Assembly (NCBI RefSeq): GCF_011694515.1
Contig: NZ_CP050192.1
Span: 4,968,527 to 5,032,526 of the forward strand
DNA length: 64,000 bases
Source of the DNA: Mycobacterium sp. DL592
Lineage (GTDB): Bacteria; Actinomycetota; Actinomycetes; Mycobacteriales; Mycobacteriaceae
Direction of reading: 5' to 3'
Shown piece after piece: positions 1 through 8,734 of this stretch. Below the pieces are notes generated by a model. That model made no database searches. It saw nothing but the letters and a program-made list of their open reading frames with translations, and was not told the DNA's origin. The translations under genes were made by a program, and so were the position numbers. Each line of letters opens with the position of its first letter. The stretch's first letter is position 1.

Positions 1-1137
1 GCCCCGATGGCGAGCGGGCGCACCGCAGCGATGCAGTATCTCCGGCAGCCCGGATCGGTGTACCGAGTCGGCGGGACCTGGCTCATCACCAGCTACGATG
101 GGGTGCGGTTCGCGCAGAAGAACCCCGACCTGTTCTCCTCGGCCAAGGCCTTCGACATGGTGGCCAACGCCATCCAGATGATCCCACTGGCGATCGATCC
201 GCCCAAGCACGCGGACTATCGGCGCGTGCTTGATCCGATGTTCGGCCCCAAACGCATGGATGCCATGGACGCCGATCTGCGGGCGCAGCTGCGCGGACAC
301 ATCCACGCTTTCGCCCCGCTGGGGCGCTGTGACGTGGTCGCGGATCTGTCCTACAAGTTCCCGACTCAGGCGATCCTGACCCTGTTCGGATTACCCCTTG
401 AGCACTTGCCGAAGTTTCTCGAGTGGGTCACCGGCATCATCAAGGAGGCCAATGTCACCTCGCTGGGTCAGGAACCGCCGCAGCGCGTGATCGAGTGCAG
501 CATGGCGCTGTTCGGCTTTCTGGCCGAACAGCTCGAAATCAAGAAGAGCCATCCGGGCGAGGACATGCTCAGCGCCATACTGGCCCTCAACGGCGACGAC
601 GCCTGGACTGATGCCGAGATCCTTGGCCTGTGCTTCCTGATTGTGCTGGCCGGCCTGGACACCGTCACCGGTGCCATCGGCTACTCCTTACTGAACTTGG
701 CGACCAATCCCGAACTGCGCCAACGACTTATCGCCGACCAGTCGCTGATCGCGCCGTTCATCGAGGAGATACTGCGGCTCGACGGCCCGGTGCCCGGCGT
801 GCCACGCCTCACCACCAGGGACGTCGAGATCGACGGCGTGACCATCCCCGCCAATTCGCCGGTGATGCTGCTGCTCGGCACGGCCAACCGCGAAGTCCCC
901 TCAGCGGCCGACCACCCGAACGAGATGGATCTGACGGGCAAACCCACCCACCTGGGCTTCGGCGGCGGTATCCACCGTTGCCTCGGTTCTCATCTGGCGC
1001 GCCGTGAACTACGGCTCACCATCGAGGAGTTCCACGCCCGAATCCCCGAGTACCGGCTGGCCGGCGAGGCCAAGACCCTGTGGCCGGCAGGCACTCTCGG
1101 ACTTGAGTCGCTACCGCTGGAGTTCGAGCCCTGCTGA
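1..1137 (+). CDS. Cytochrome P450, 5' truncated by window edge
   Basis: Heme-thiolate monooxygenase. Counting from the ATG at 7, the I-helix segment AGLDTV lies near residue 217, the K-helix ExxR (EEILR) near 253-257, and the heme loop FGGGIHRCLG supplies the proximal cysteine at about residue 325. The I-helix has AGLDT where many P450s have AGxDT, so the oxygen-activation threonine is present. The frame is open to base 1 and the N-terminus begins at what is normally the end of helix A, so roughly 15-40 residues are probably missing upstream. The substrate cannot be told from the sequence. It converges with the LLM oxidoreductase gene, with one base between the stops. Confidence 0.93.
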   Translation, partial: APMASGRTAAMQYLRQPGSVYRVGGTWLITSYDGVRFAQKNPDLFSSAKAFDMVANAIQMIPLAIDPPKHADYRRVLDPMFGPKRMDAMDADLRAQLRGHIHAFAPLGRCDVVADLSYKFPTQAILTLFGLPLEHLPKFLEWVTGIIKEANVTSLGQEPPQRVIECSMALFGFLAEQLEIKKSHPGEDMLSAILALNGDDAWTDAEILGLCFLIVLAGLDTVTGAIGYSLLNLATNPELRQRLIADQSLIAPFIEEILRLDGPVPGVPRLTTRDVEIDGVTIPANSPVMLLLGTANREVPSAADHPNEMDLTGKPTHLGFGGGIHRCLGSHLARRELRLTIEEFHARIPEYRLAGEAKTLWPAGTLGLESLPLEFEPC

Positions 1138-1138
1138 G

Positions 1139-1924
1139 TCAGCGGCTGTCGCGCCAGCGGATCAGCGCCTGCGCGGCGGTCAGGTCGTAGTCGGGTCCGT
1201 CGCACCCGACCGTCATCAGCGTCACGCCCAGACCGGCCAGTGCCTCGGCGTTGGCCGCCAGGGTGTCGGCGTCGCGCCCTTCCACACCTGAGGAGCGCTC
1301 GACGGTGGCGGGGTCGCGTCCGAGGTCCGCACAGTGCCGCGCCAGCGCCTCGGCCTTGCCGGGGTAGGTCTCGGCGTTGGTGAAGCTGTGCCACTGGTCG
1401 GCGTGCTCGGCGACCAAGCGCAGCGTCTTGCGCTCACCTTGACCGCCGATGAGGATCGGGATGTGCCGGGTCGGTGCCGGGTTGAGCTTGGCCAGCCGGG
1501 ACTTGATCCGCGGCAGTGCCTGGGCCAGATCGTCGAGCCTGCTGCCGACGGTGCCGAACTCGTAGCCGTACTCGTCGTAGTCCTTTTGTTTCCAGCCTGA
1601 TCCGATGCCCAGGATCAGTCGACCGCCCGAGATGTGGTCGACAGTGCGAGCCATGTCCGCCAGCAGTTCGGGATTGCGATACGAGTTACAGGTGACCAGC
1701 GCGCCGATCTCGACGCGGGAGGTCTGCTCGGCCCAGGCGCCGAGCATGGTCCAGCACTCGTAGTGAGCGCCGTCGGGATCGCCGTAGAGCGGATAGAAGT
1801 GGTCCCAGTTGAAGACCACGTCGACGCCGATGTCCTCACAGCGGAGCACCGCGTCGCGGATCTGGGCGTAGTCGTCGGAATGTTGGGGCTGAAGCTGCAC
1901 ACCGATGCGAATGGGAAAGGTCAC
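1139..1924 (-). CDS. LLM-class F420-dependent oxidoreductase (Rv0044c-like)
   Basis: Luciferase-like (TIM-barrel) flavin/F420 oxidoreductase of 261 aa. The N-terminus (RIGVQLQPQ), the NWDHFYPLYGDPDG segment and the GGRLILGIGSGW motif near residues 100-112 are typical of F420-dependent LLM proteins in actinobacteria, as is IPILIGGQGE near 155-164. The substrate is unknown. It is the last gene of a minus-strand run PadR-ino1-hydrolase-LLM, an order I recall from M. tuberculosis Rv0047c-Rv0044c. The gap to the hydrolase is 57 bases, so co-transcription is possible. The ATG start matches the family's usual N-terminus. Confidence 0.9.
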   Translation of the reverse strand: MTFPIRIGVQLQPQHSDDYAQIRDAVLRCEDIGVDVVFNWDHFYPLYGDPDGAHYECWTMLGAWAEQTSRVEIGALVTCNSYRNPELLADMARTVDHISGGRLILGIGSGWKQKDYDEYGYEFGTVGSRLDDLAQALPRIKSRLAKLNPAPTRHIPILIGGQGERKTLRLVAEHADQWHSFTNAETYPGKAEALARHCADLGRDPATVERSSGVEGRDADTLAANAEALAGLGVTLMTVGCDGPDYDLTAAQALIRWRDSR

Positions 1925-1981
1925 ACCTGAAACGGTACGTCGTCTCAGACGCCGCTGTTGCCGCGGTCCCGGTAGAGGACG

Positions 1982-2899
1982 TCAGCCGCCCAGAACGTCG
2001 CGCAGCAGTGCCACCAGCGCGCGTGGCTGGTCGCCCTGCACCGAGTGTCCGGAGTCAGCCACCACGTGCACCGATTGGAATCCCGGTGCGGTGCGGGCGA
2101 ATTCGGCAGCGTCGGCGTCGTTGACGAAGAACGAGTTCGCCCCGCGGATCAAGGTGGTGGGAGTGGTGAGCCGGGGGACGTCGTCCCACAGACCCTCGAA
2201 GCCCTCGCCCTTGCGGATCGAGTCGTAGCGCCACGTCCAGGTGCCGTCTTCGTTCTGCTTGGAGTTGTGGAACACTCCGCGCCGCAATGAGTTGCGGTCG
2301 CGGTGCGGGGCAGCGGCCACCGTCACCTCGAGCATGGACTGGAAGTCGGGGAAGGTGCGATCGCCCTGCACGAGTGCGACGGTGCCCATCTGGGCCTTGG
2401 TCATCTGCTCGTGCCGTTCCGGTGCCGACGGCGTGACGTCCACCATGACGAGCTCGCGCACCAGCTCCGGGTTGGTGACTGCCAGGCGCATCGCGGTCAG
2501 ACCGCCCAGTGACATCCCGACGACGAGTTCGGCGTCCGGCGCCAGTTCGCGGATCACCGGCTCGACGGCGACGGCGTTGAGCCGGGGACCGTAGTCGCCG
2601 TCCTCCCGCCAGCCGGAGCGACCATGCCCGGGCAGGTCGATTGCCAGCGCGGGCACCCCGAGCCCGAGGATCACGGTGTCCCAGGTGTGGGCGTTCTGCC
2701 CGCCGCCGTGCAGGAACACCACCCGCACCGGGTCGCCACCGCTGTGCGGTGAATCGGCCGAGCCCCAGCGGATCGCGCTGATGGCGCCGCGCTCGATGCG
2801 GGCCACCGTGGGCAGCGGCCCCGTGACGCCGGCCTGCTCGGCGTTCTCCGGCAGCAGGGCGAACTCGTCGAGCCTGAGCAGTTCGTCGTCTGTGATCAC
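1982..2899 (-). CDS. Alpha/beta hydrolase (Rv0045c-like esterase)
   Basis: Single-domain alpha/beta hydrolase of 305 aa. An oxyanion-hole HGGG lies near residues 64-67, the nucleophile elbow GMSLGG places Ser at about 130, and the late SGHSVQ holds the probable catalytic His. The order and spacing match the Rv0045c esterase family. I chose the GTG at 2899, giving VITDDELLRLDEFALL, because that is where the family begins and an AAAGAG element precedes it. The longer frame to 2977 would read through the inverted repeat downstream of ino1. The physiological ester substrate is unknown. Confidence 0.88.
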   Translation of the reverse strand: MITDDELLRLDEFALLPENAEQAGVTGPLPTVARIERGAISAIRWGSADSPHSGGDPVRVVFLHGGGQNAHTWDTVILGLGVPALAIDLPGHGRSGWREDGDYGPRLNAVAVEPVIRELAPDAELVVGMSLGGLTAMRLAVTNPELVRELVMVDVTPSAPERHEQMTKAQMGTVALVQGDRTFPDFQSMLEVTVAAAPHRDRNSLRRGVFHNSKQNEDGTWTWRYDSIRKGEGFEGLWDDVPRLTTPTTLIRGANSFFVNDADAAEFARTAPGFQSVHVVADSGHSVQGDQPRALVALLRDVLGG

Positions 2900-2914
2900 T
2901 AGCTCTTTATACGA

Positions 2915-2971
2915 CGAGTCTGCGGTGAGATCGCATCCCGGCGGGATTTCCGCGATCTCACCGCAGACTCG
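2915..2971. repeat. Perfect 20-bp inverted repeat between ino1 and the hydrolase gene
   Basis: Arms CGAGTCTGCGGTGAGATCGC (2915-2934) and its exact complement (2952-2971) flank 17 bases that are themselves nearly palindromic (ATCCCGGCGGGAT). The hairpin begins 10 bases after the ino1 stop and ends 15 bases before the hydrolase GTG. It lacks a T-tract, so it may be a processing or stabilising hairpin, a U-less terminator, or a dispersed mycobacterial palindrome. Confidence 0.85.
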
Positions 2972-2980
2972 ATGCAAGAA

Positions 2981-4087
2981 CTATCCCTTGATGAACCCTT
3001 CGAGCTGCTCGCGGGCGACATCGTCGGCCAGCTGCACGGGCGGGCTCTTCATCAGGTAGGCCGAGGCCGGGATGATCGGGCCGCCGATACCGCGGTCCTT
3101 GGCGATCTTCGCCGCGCGCACCGCGTCGATGATCACGCCGGCGGAGTTGGGGGAGTCCCACACCTCGAGCTTGTACTCCAGGTTCAGCGGCACGTCGCCG
3201 AAGGCACGGCCTTCCAGGCGGACGTAGGCCCACTTGCGGTCGTCGAGCCACGCGACGTGGTCGGACGGGCCGATGTGGACGTTCTTGTCCTCGATCTTGC
3301 CGGCGAGCGAGCCGGACAGATTGGAGGTGACGGCCTGGGTCTTGGACACCTTCTTCGACTCCAGCCGCGTGCGCTCGAGCATGTTCTTGAAGTCCATGTT
3401 GCCGCCGACGTTGAGCTGATACGTGCGGTCGAGAGTGACGCCGCGGTCTTCGAACAGCTTGGCCATCACGCGGTGGGTGATGGTCGCGCCGACCTGGCTC
3501 TTGATGTCGTCGCCAACGATCGGCACCCCGGCATCCTCGAACTTCTTGGCCCACACCGGGTCCGAGGCGATGAACACCGGAAGCGCGTTGACGAACGCCA
3601 CGCCGGCGTCGATGGCGCACTGGGCGTAGAACTTGTCAGCCTCTTCCGAACCCACCGGCAGATAGGAGACCAGGACGTCGACTCGAGCGTCCTTGAGGAT
3701 CTTCACCACGTCGACCGGCTGCTCGTCGGAGATCTCGATGGTCTCGGCGTAGTACTTGCCGATGCCGTCGAGGGTCGGGCCGCGCTGTACTACGACGTCG
3801 GTCGGCGGCACGTCGGCGATCTTGATGGTGTTGTTCTCGGAGGCGAAGATGGCCTCGGAGAGGTCGAAGCCGACCTTCTTGGCGTCGACGTCGAACGCGG
3901 CGACGAACTTCACGTCGCGCACGTGGTACTGGCCGAGCTTGACGTGCATCAGGCCGGGGACGGTCGAGTTCGGGTCGGCATCCTGGTAGTACTGGACGCC
4001 CTGGACGAGCGAGGATGCGCAGTTTCCGACGCCGACAATGGCGACCCGCACATCTGTCGACGTTCCTGGCGCCTGGTGCTCAGTCAT
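2981..4087 (-). CDS. ino1: Inositol-1-phosphate synthase
   Basis: NAD-dependent myo-inositol-1-phosphate synthase of 368 aa. It converts glucose-6-phosphate to inositol-1-phosphate, the first step toward phosphatidylinositol, PIMs, LAM and mycothiol. The Rossmann motif [10 protein letters not shown] lies near residues 19-28, and the family blocks SYLPVGSE (about 142), [11 protein letters not shown] (about 199) and [12 protein letters not shown] (about 225-236) are all intact. Length equals the mycobacterial enzyme. The start is a good one: AAGGAG lies 7 bases before the ATG. The PadR gene is 50 bases upstream on the same strand, as in M. tuberculosis, suggesting that PadR controls ino1. Confidence 0.97.
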   Translation of the reverse strand: MTEHQAPGTSTDVRVAIVGVGNCASSLVQGVQYYQDADPNSTVPGLMHVKLGQYHVRDVKFVAAFDVDAKKVGFDLSEAIFASENNTIKIADVPPTDVVVQRGPTLDGIGKYYAETIEISDEQPVDVVKILKDARVDVLVSYLPVGSEEADKFYAQCAIDAGVAFVNALPVFIASDPVWAKKFEDAGVPIVGDDIKSQVGATITHRVMAKLFEDRGVTLDRTYQLNVGGNMDFKNMLERTRLESKKVSKTQAVTSNLSGSLAGKIEDKNVHIGPSDHVAWLDDRKWAYVRLEGRAFGDVPLNLEYKLEVWDSPNSAGVIIDAVRAAKIAKDRGIGGPIIPASAYLMKSPPVQLADDVAREQLEGFIKG

Positions 4088-4137
4088 GGACGTTCTCCTT
4101 CTTGTACTTCTGGCTGTTGTTCAGGTATTGCGTGGAC

Positions 4138-4683
4138 TCAGGCCTGGTCCGGGTGCGTCTGTGCGACCCGCTCCGCGGCGATCAGTTCGTTGAGCCACTT
4201 GACTTCCCGCTCGCTGGACTCCAAACCCAGCTGATGCAGTTGTCGGGTGTAGCGGTCGAACGAATTGCTGGCCCGCGCGACTGCTTCACGAAGGCCTTCC
4301 CGCCGTTCCTCCACCTGGCGACGACGCCCCTCGAGGATGCGCATCCGCGCTTCGGCCGGTGTGCGGTTGAAAAACGCGAGGTGCACGCCGAAGCCGTCGT
4401 CGGTGTAGTTCTGCGGTCCGGTGTCGGCCACTAGTTCGGTGAACCGCTGCCGACCCGCGTCGGTGAGCTGATACACCCGTCGGGCGCGGCGCAACACCGC
4501 GGTTCCGGCGGGCAAGGCGTCCTCGACGATCAACCCGTCGGCCTGCATCCGGCGCAACGCCGGGTACAGCGAGCCGTAGGAAAAAGCGCGGAAAGCCCCC
4601 AACAGGCCGGTCAGTCTCTTGCGCAGCTCGTAGCCGTGCATGGGGGACTCCAGGAGAAGACCCAGGATGGCCAGCTCCAACAT
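4138..4683 (-). CDS. PadR-family transcriptional regulator (Rv0047c-like)
   Basis: 181-aa PadR repressor. An N-terminal winged helix (MLELAILGLLLESPMHGYEL, then FSYGSLYPALRRMQADGLI near residues 35-55) is followed by an arginine-rich helical C-terminal dimerisation domain (about 115-181). The ATG at 4683 is chosen because a perfect AAGGAGGTGA Shine-Dalgarno sequence ends four bases before it; the upstream in-frame TTG lies before that site. It sits immediately upstream of ino1 on the same strand and is the obvious candidate regulator of inositol synthesis. A palindrome in its own promoter suggests autorepression. Confidence 0.92.
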   Translation of the reverse strand: MLELAILGLLLESPMHGYELRKRLTGLLGAFRAFSYGSLYPALRRMQADGLIVEDALPAGTAVLRRARRVYQLTDAGRQRFTELVADTGPQNYTDDGFGVHLAFFNRTPAEARMRILEGRRRQVEERREGLREAVARASNSFDRYTRQLHQLGLESSEREVKWLNELIAAERVAQTHPDQA

Positions 4684-4736
4684 CGGGTCACCTCCTTTGC
4701 TCAACCGTTACGGTGCTTCAACACCTCCACAAACTG

Positions 4737-4749
4737 TATCGGACCGATA
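4737..4749. promoter_or_regulatory. Candidate PadR operator
   Basis: TATCGGACCGATA is a 13-base palindrome with a single central base. It lies 54 bases upstream of the padR start and overlaps a possible minus-strand -10 element TACAGT (4733-4738). Its position and symmetry fit an autoregulatory PadR site. This is inference. Confidence 0.5.
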
Positions 4750-4838
4750 TATTCGACGCCACTTGAAGATGAACACAAGGGTGCCTCAAAGCAGCCGGTG
4801 CCGCACCGTGCGGCTACTCGGCGGTGAATAGCCCAAGG

Positions 4839-5693
4839 TCAGGGGTAGTTGATCTGCTTGACCGTGCCGTCGGGCGCCAGCTCGATGTACCCGCTGCCGA
4901 AATCGCTGGATACATAGATCGAAATCGTCAGGGTTCCCGGGGCGGTGGGATCGCGGCTCGGGTCGATGACCAGATAGGTGCTCTTGACGTCGGCGGGCTT
5001 GATGTTCAGCGTCTCGGGCGCACCGCGCAGCACACCGACGACGGCCTTGGCGTCGAACTTGCCCAGGTCGACGACGGTAGCGTCGCTGGATTTGGAGGTG
5101 GTGCTGGGGTCATCCCAGCCGCCGCGATAGGTGTAGCTCAGCGTGCGACGGTCGTCGTTCGGGTCGGGGCGATCCAGCGAGGCGTAGTCGGGGTAGATCA
5201 CCATCCGGTAGCCGGTGGTGTCGCCGAACCGTTTCTTCATCTGCTCGAGCAACCCGTTGAGGCCGCCCAGGGACAGCAATTGGCGCGGCGGGGTCAGCAC
5301 TACCGGTCCCACCCCGTCGGCCTTGGCGCCCGGATCGGAAGTGAAGTTCAGCGGCGACGGAGTGTTGCCGTACAGACCCCAGCCGATCCCGATGCCCAAC
5401 ACCACCAGCACACCGGCCACCGCGGCCCGGATTCCCCAGCCGCCGCCCGCCGACGGCACGGCCAGGCGCGCCTTCTTCAGGGTCGGCAACTGAACCGGCG
5501 CATTTCCGGTCTGCAGGTCCGACACCAGCGCGCGCAGGTCTCCCAGGGTCATCGCGGTGGTGGCGGCCTTGACGCGCTCGCCGTGCTCGGCCATCGACAG
5601 TTGGCCCTCAGACAGCGCGGTGTCGAGAATCTGGCAGATGTCGTTGCGGTCGCTGTCCTTGGCGCGGGTGCTTGCTGTCTGGGAGGTCGCCAC
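4839..5693 (-). CDS. DUF1707 membrane-anchored protein (Rv0048c-like)
   Basis: 284-aa protein. An N-terminal DUF1707 (SHOCT-like) helical domain at about residues 15-65 contains DICQILDTALSEGQLSMAEH. One membrane segment follows at about 97-118 (AAVAGVLVVLGIGIGWGLYG), with an exported beta-rich domain of about 165 residues behind it. The topology is N-in/C-out. The function is unknown; family members are conserved next to ponA1 in mycobacteria, hinting at a cell-envelope role. It is transcribed away from the ponA1 operon across a 112-bp divergent intergenic region. Confidence 0.85.
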   Translation of the reverse strand: MATSQTASTRAKDSDRNDICQILDTALSEGQLSMAEHGERVKAATTAMTLGDLRALVSDLQTGNAPVQLPTLKKARLAVPSAGGGWGIRAAVAGVLVVLGIGIGWGLYGNTPSPLNFTSDPGAKADGVGPVVLTPPRQLLSLGGLNGLLEQMKKRFGDTTGYRMVIYPDYASLDRPDPNDDRRTLSYTYRGGWDDPSTTSKSSDATVVDLGKFDAKAVVGVLRGAPETLNIKPADVKSTYLVIDPSRDPTAPGTLTISIYVSSDFGSGYIELAPDGTVKQINYP

Positions 5694-5792
5694 GTCGATG
5701 ATCGTAGGAGTTCGCCACCCAACACCGCAGAACAGATGGGTAATCCGGTAGACCCGGGGGCCGGTTACCCGCCGGTGCTCAGAGACCCCACG

Positions 5793-5798
5793 TACTCT
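5793..5798 (+). promoter_or_regulatory. -10 element of a leaderless promoter for the DUF5318-ponA1 operon
   Basis: TACTCT fits TANNNT and ends seven bases before the GTG start of the DUF5318 gene. There is no Shine-Dalgarno sequence in the interval, so the transcript probably starts at or next to the start codon. I see no clear -35. Confidence 0.45.
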
Positions 5799-5805
5799 GG
5801 TCCCC

Positions 5806-6237
5806 GTGCGACTGCAGCGACAGGTGGTGGATTACGCCCTTCGGCGACGCTCCCTGCTGGCCGAGGTGTATTCCGGCCGCACGGGTGTCACCGAGGTCTG
5901 CGACGCCAACCCCTACCTGCTTCGCGCCGCCAAATTCCACGGCAAGACCAGTTCGGTCATGTGCCCGATCTGCCGCAAGGAACCGCTGACCCTGGTGTCG
6001 TGGGTGTTCGGCGATCACCTGGGCGCGGTGTCGGGTTCGGCCCGGTCCGCAGAGGAACTGGTGCTGCTGGCGACCAAGTTCGACGAGTTCTCGGTGCATG
6101 TGGTGGAGGTATGCCGAACCTGCGAATGGAATCACTTGGTCAAGTCATATGTGCTCGGAGCGCCACGTCCCACCAACGGACGTGGTCGCCGCGGCACCCA
6201 GACGGCGCGCTCCGGCGCGCGCACGGCCAGTGAATAG
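5806..6237 (+). CDS. DUF5318 zinc-ribbon-like protein (Rv0049-like)
   Basis: 143-aa conserved actinobacterial protein. Two CxxC knuckles, CPIC near residue 49 and CRTC near 105, suggest a structural zinc site. The N-terminal helix reads RQVVDYALRRRSLLAEVYSGRTGV, quoted here only as its two halves RQVVDYALRRR and SLLAEVYSGRTGV, and the C-terminal tail is basic. The GTG at 5806 is used because it directly follows a -10 box. The ponA1 GTG overlaps its last 8 bases, so translation of the penicillin-binding protein is probably coupled to it. Function is unknown; a role linked to peptidoglycan synthesis is inferred from synteny only. Confidence 0.88.
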   Translation: MRLQRQVVDYALRRRSLLAEVYSGRTGVTEVCDANPYLLRAAKFHGKTSSVMCPICRKEPLTLVSWVFGDHLGAVSGSARSAEELVLLATKFDEFSVHVVEVCRTCEWNHLVKSYVLGAPRPTNGRGRRGTQTARSGARTASE

Positions 6238-8734
6238 CGAAGGGCGTCACGACCGGCCAGCCACTGAAATCCGTTCGGGTTCAGGGGGCGATGGTGTGCC
6301 CAGCGCGCCGCGGCACGGCAGCGAGACGCCGACGACCAAGATTCCGACGGGTGAGAACACCGCACCGGGCGCCGACCCGGCTCCGACCCGCAGTGCGCCG
6401 CGCCGTCAGGTTCCGCCCGACGATCGGCTGACCACTCTCATCGAGCCGGTGCGCGACGACACCGAACCGCTGCTGCGCGACCCGATCGACGTGGTCAAGG
6501 CGGCGCTGGACGGCACAGCGCCGCCGAAGCCCCCGCCGCATCCACCACCCCCGCCCGGTGGCGGCTCCGGCGGCGGACAGCCGCCGCGGCCCTCTCGGCA
6601 GATCTCGTGGAAGTGGGTGCGCCGCTCGGCGTTGCTAGCCGCCGTCGTCCTGATCGTGTTGCCGATCCTCACCTTCGGCATGGCCTACCTGATCGTCGAC
6701 GTGCCGCAGCCCGGTGACCTCCGCACCAACCAGGTGTCGACGATCCTGGCCAGTGACGGTTCGGAGCTGGCCAAAATCGTTCCGCCCGAAGGCAACCGGG
6801 TCGATGTCAACATCGACCAGGTTCCGGTGCATGTGCGCGACGCGGTGATGGCCGCCGAGGACCGAGACTTCTACAGCAATCCGGGGTTCTCCCTGACCGG
6901 TTTCGCCCGCGCGATCAAGAACAACCTGTTCGGCGGTGACCTGCAAGGCGGCTCGACGATCACCCAGCAGTACGTGAAGAACGCCCTGGTCGGTGATGCA
7001 CGGTCCGGTATCGGCGGCCTGGTGCGAAAGGCCAAGGAACTCGTGATCTCGACGAAGATGTCGCGCGAGTGGTCCAAAGACGAAGTGCTGCAGGCGTATC
7101 TGAACATCATCTATTTCGGCCGCGGTGCCTACGGCATCTCGGCGGCTTCCAAGGCCTACTTCAACAAGCCGGTCGAGCAGCTGACCGTCGCCGAGGGGGG
7201 CCTGCTGGCCGCGTTGATCCAACGGCCTTCGACGCTGGACCCCGCAGTCGACCCAGACGGTGCGGCCGCGCGGTGGAACTGGGTGCTCGACGGCATGGTG
7301 TCGATGGGTGCGCTCTCGAAAGAGGAACGCGCCCAACAGGTCTTCCCGGCAACTGTCCCACCGGACCAGGCCCGCTCGGAGAACATCACCACCGGTCCTA
7401 ACGGGCTGATCGAACGCCAGGTCACCAAGGAACTGCTCGACCTGTTCAACATCGACGAGCAGACGCTGAACACCCAGGGCCTACAGATCACCACCACCAT
7501 CGATCCGCAGGCGCAGCAATCCGCCGTGGACGCGGTGTCGAAGTATCTGGACGGCCAGATGCCGGACATGCGGGCCGCGGTGGTCTCGATCGATCCCCGC
7601 ACCGGCGGTGTGAAGGCCTACTACGGCGGCTCGGACGCCCAGGGCTTCGACTTCGCCCAGGCCGGACTGCCGACGGGCTCGTCGTTCAAGGTGTTCGCGT
7701 TGGTGGCCGCGCTCGAGCAGGGCATGGGCCTGGGTTACCAGGTCGACAGTTCGCCGGTGAATCTCAACGGGGTCACCATCACCAACGTCGAGGGTGAGGG
7801 CTGCGGCGTCTGCAACATCGCCGAGGCGCTGAAGCGGTCGCTCAACACCAGCTATTACCGGCTGATGCTGAAGCTGAAGAACGGCCCGGCCGACGTCGCC
7901 GACGCCGCGCACCGGGCCGGTATCGCCGAAAGCTTCCCCGGTGTGGACCACACCCTGTCCGAGGACGGCAAGGGCGGCCCGCCGTACAACGGCATCGTCC
8001 TCGGGCAGTACCAGACCCGCGTGATCGACATGGCATCGGCGTACGCGACGCTGGCGGACTCCGGCATTTATCACAAGCCGCACTTCGTCCAGAAGGTCGT
8101 CAACTCGCGTGGCGAGGTCCTCTTCGACGCGTCCCAGCAGGACAACAGCGGTGAGCGCCGGATCGAGAAGGCAGTCGCCGACAACGTGACCTCGGCGATG
8201 CAGCCCATCGCCGGCTGGTCCAATGGGCACAACCTGGCCAACGGCCGGCCGTCGGCCGCCAAGACCGGCACTAACCAGCTCGGCGACACCGGCGCCAACC
8301 GCGACGCCTGGATGGTGGGCTACACCCCGTCGCTGTCGACCGCGGTATGGGTCGGAACCACTGACGGCGCACAGCCTTTGGTGAACAAGTGGGGCGGGCC
8401 GGTGTACGGCTCGGGGATTCCCTCGGACATCTGGAAGGCCACTATGGACGGCGCCCTCAAGGGCACCGACATCGAGTCCTTCCCCAAACCCGCGACCGTG
8501 GGTGGGTATGCCGGGGTGCCGGCCGCCCCGCCGCCGCCGCCCACGACCACAGTTCCCCCGCCGCCGAGTGAGACGGTGATTCAGCCCAGTATCGAAGTGG
8601 CGCCTGGCATCACGATCCCGATCGGGCCGCCCACGACGATCACGAACCCGCCGCCGGGACCGCCTGCGCCGGAAGCGCCGCTGCCACCGGGGGATCCCAA
8701 CGCGACTGTTCCGCCACCACCTCCGCCGCCGTGA
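6230..8734 (+). CDS. ponA1: Bifunctional class A penicillin-binding protein PonA1
   Basis: Peptidoglycan glycosyltransferase/transpeptidase of 834 aa. A Pro-rich cytosolic N-terminus (about 1-130) precedes a transmembrane segment (about 135-157). The GT51 domain has catalytic Glu in AAEDRDFYSNPGF (about residue 210) and GGSTITQQYVKN. The transpeptidase domain has SSFK near 484, SLN near 538 and KTGT near 677. A Pro-rich periplasmic tail holds runs of five or more prolines. I chose the GTG at 6230 because it overlaps the DUF5318 stop and yields the cytosolic N-terminus found in re-annotated mycobacterial PonA1 (VNSEGRH). Its stop overlaps the next gene's GTG (GTGA). Confidence 0.96.
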   Translation: MNSEGRHDRPATEIRSGSGGDGVPSAPRHGSETPTTKIPTGENTAPGADPAPTRSAPRRQVPPDDRLTTLIEPVRDDTEPLLRDPIDVVKAALDGTAPPKPPPHPPPPPGGGSGGGQPPRPSRQISWKWVRRSALLAAVVLIVLPILTFGMAYLIVDVPQPGDLRTNQVSTILASDGSELAKIVPPEGNRVDVNIDQVPVHVRDAVMAAEDRDFYSNPGFSLTGFARAIKNNLFGGDLQGGSTITQQYVKNALVGDARSGIGGLVRKAKELVISTKMSREWSKDEVLQAYLNIIYFGRGAYGISAASKAYFNKPVEQLTVAEGGLLAALIQRPSTLDPAVDPDGAAARWNWVLDGMVSMGALSKEERAQQVFPATVPPDQARSENITTGPNGLIERQVTKELLDLFNIDEQTLNTQGLQITTTIDPQAQQSAVDAVSKYLDGQMPDMRAAVVSIDPRTGGVKAYYGGSDAQGFDFAQAGLPTGSSFKVFALVAALEQGMGLGYQVDSSPVNLNGVTITNVEGEGCGVCNIAEALKRSLNTSYYRLMLKLKNGPADVADAAHRAGIAESFPGVDHTLSEDGKGGPPYNGIVLGQYQTRVIDMASAYATLADSGIYHKPHFVQKVVNSRGEVLFDASQQDNSGERRIEKAVADNVTSAMQPIAGWSNGHNLANGRPSAAKTGTNQLGDTGANRDAWMVGYTPSLSTAVWVGTTDGAQPLVNKWGGPVYGSGIPSDIWKATMDGALKGTDIESFPKPATVGGYAGVPAAPPPPPTTTVPPPPSETVIQPSIEVAPGITIPIGPPTTITNPPPGPPAPEAPLPPGDPNATVPPPPPPP

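Noticed and set aside
2972..4234. 420-codon open frame antisense to ino1
   Set aside because: It is the complement of a highly conserved gene; high GC content keeps the opposite frame free of stops, and the product matches nothing.
4824..6233. 469-codon plus-strand frame across the DUF1707 and DUF5318 genes
   Set aside because: It is antisense to one real gene and out of frame with another; low-complexity product.
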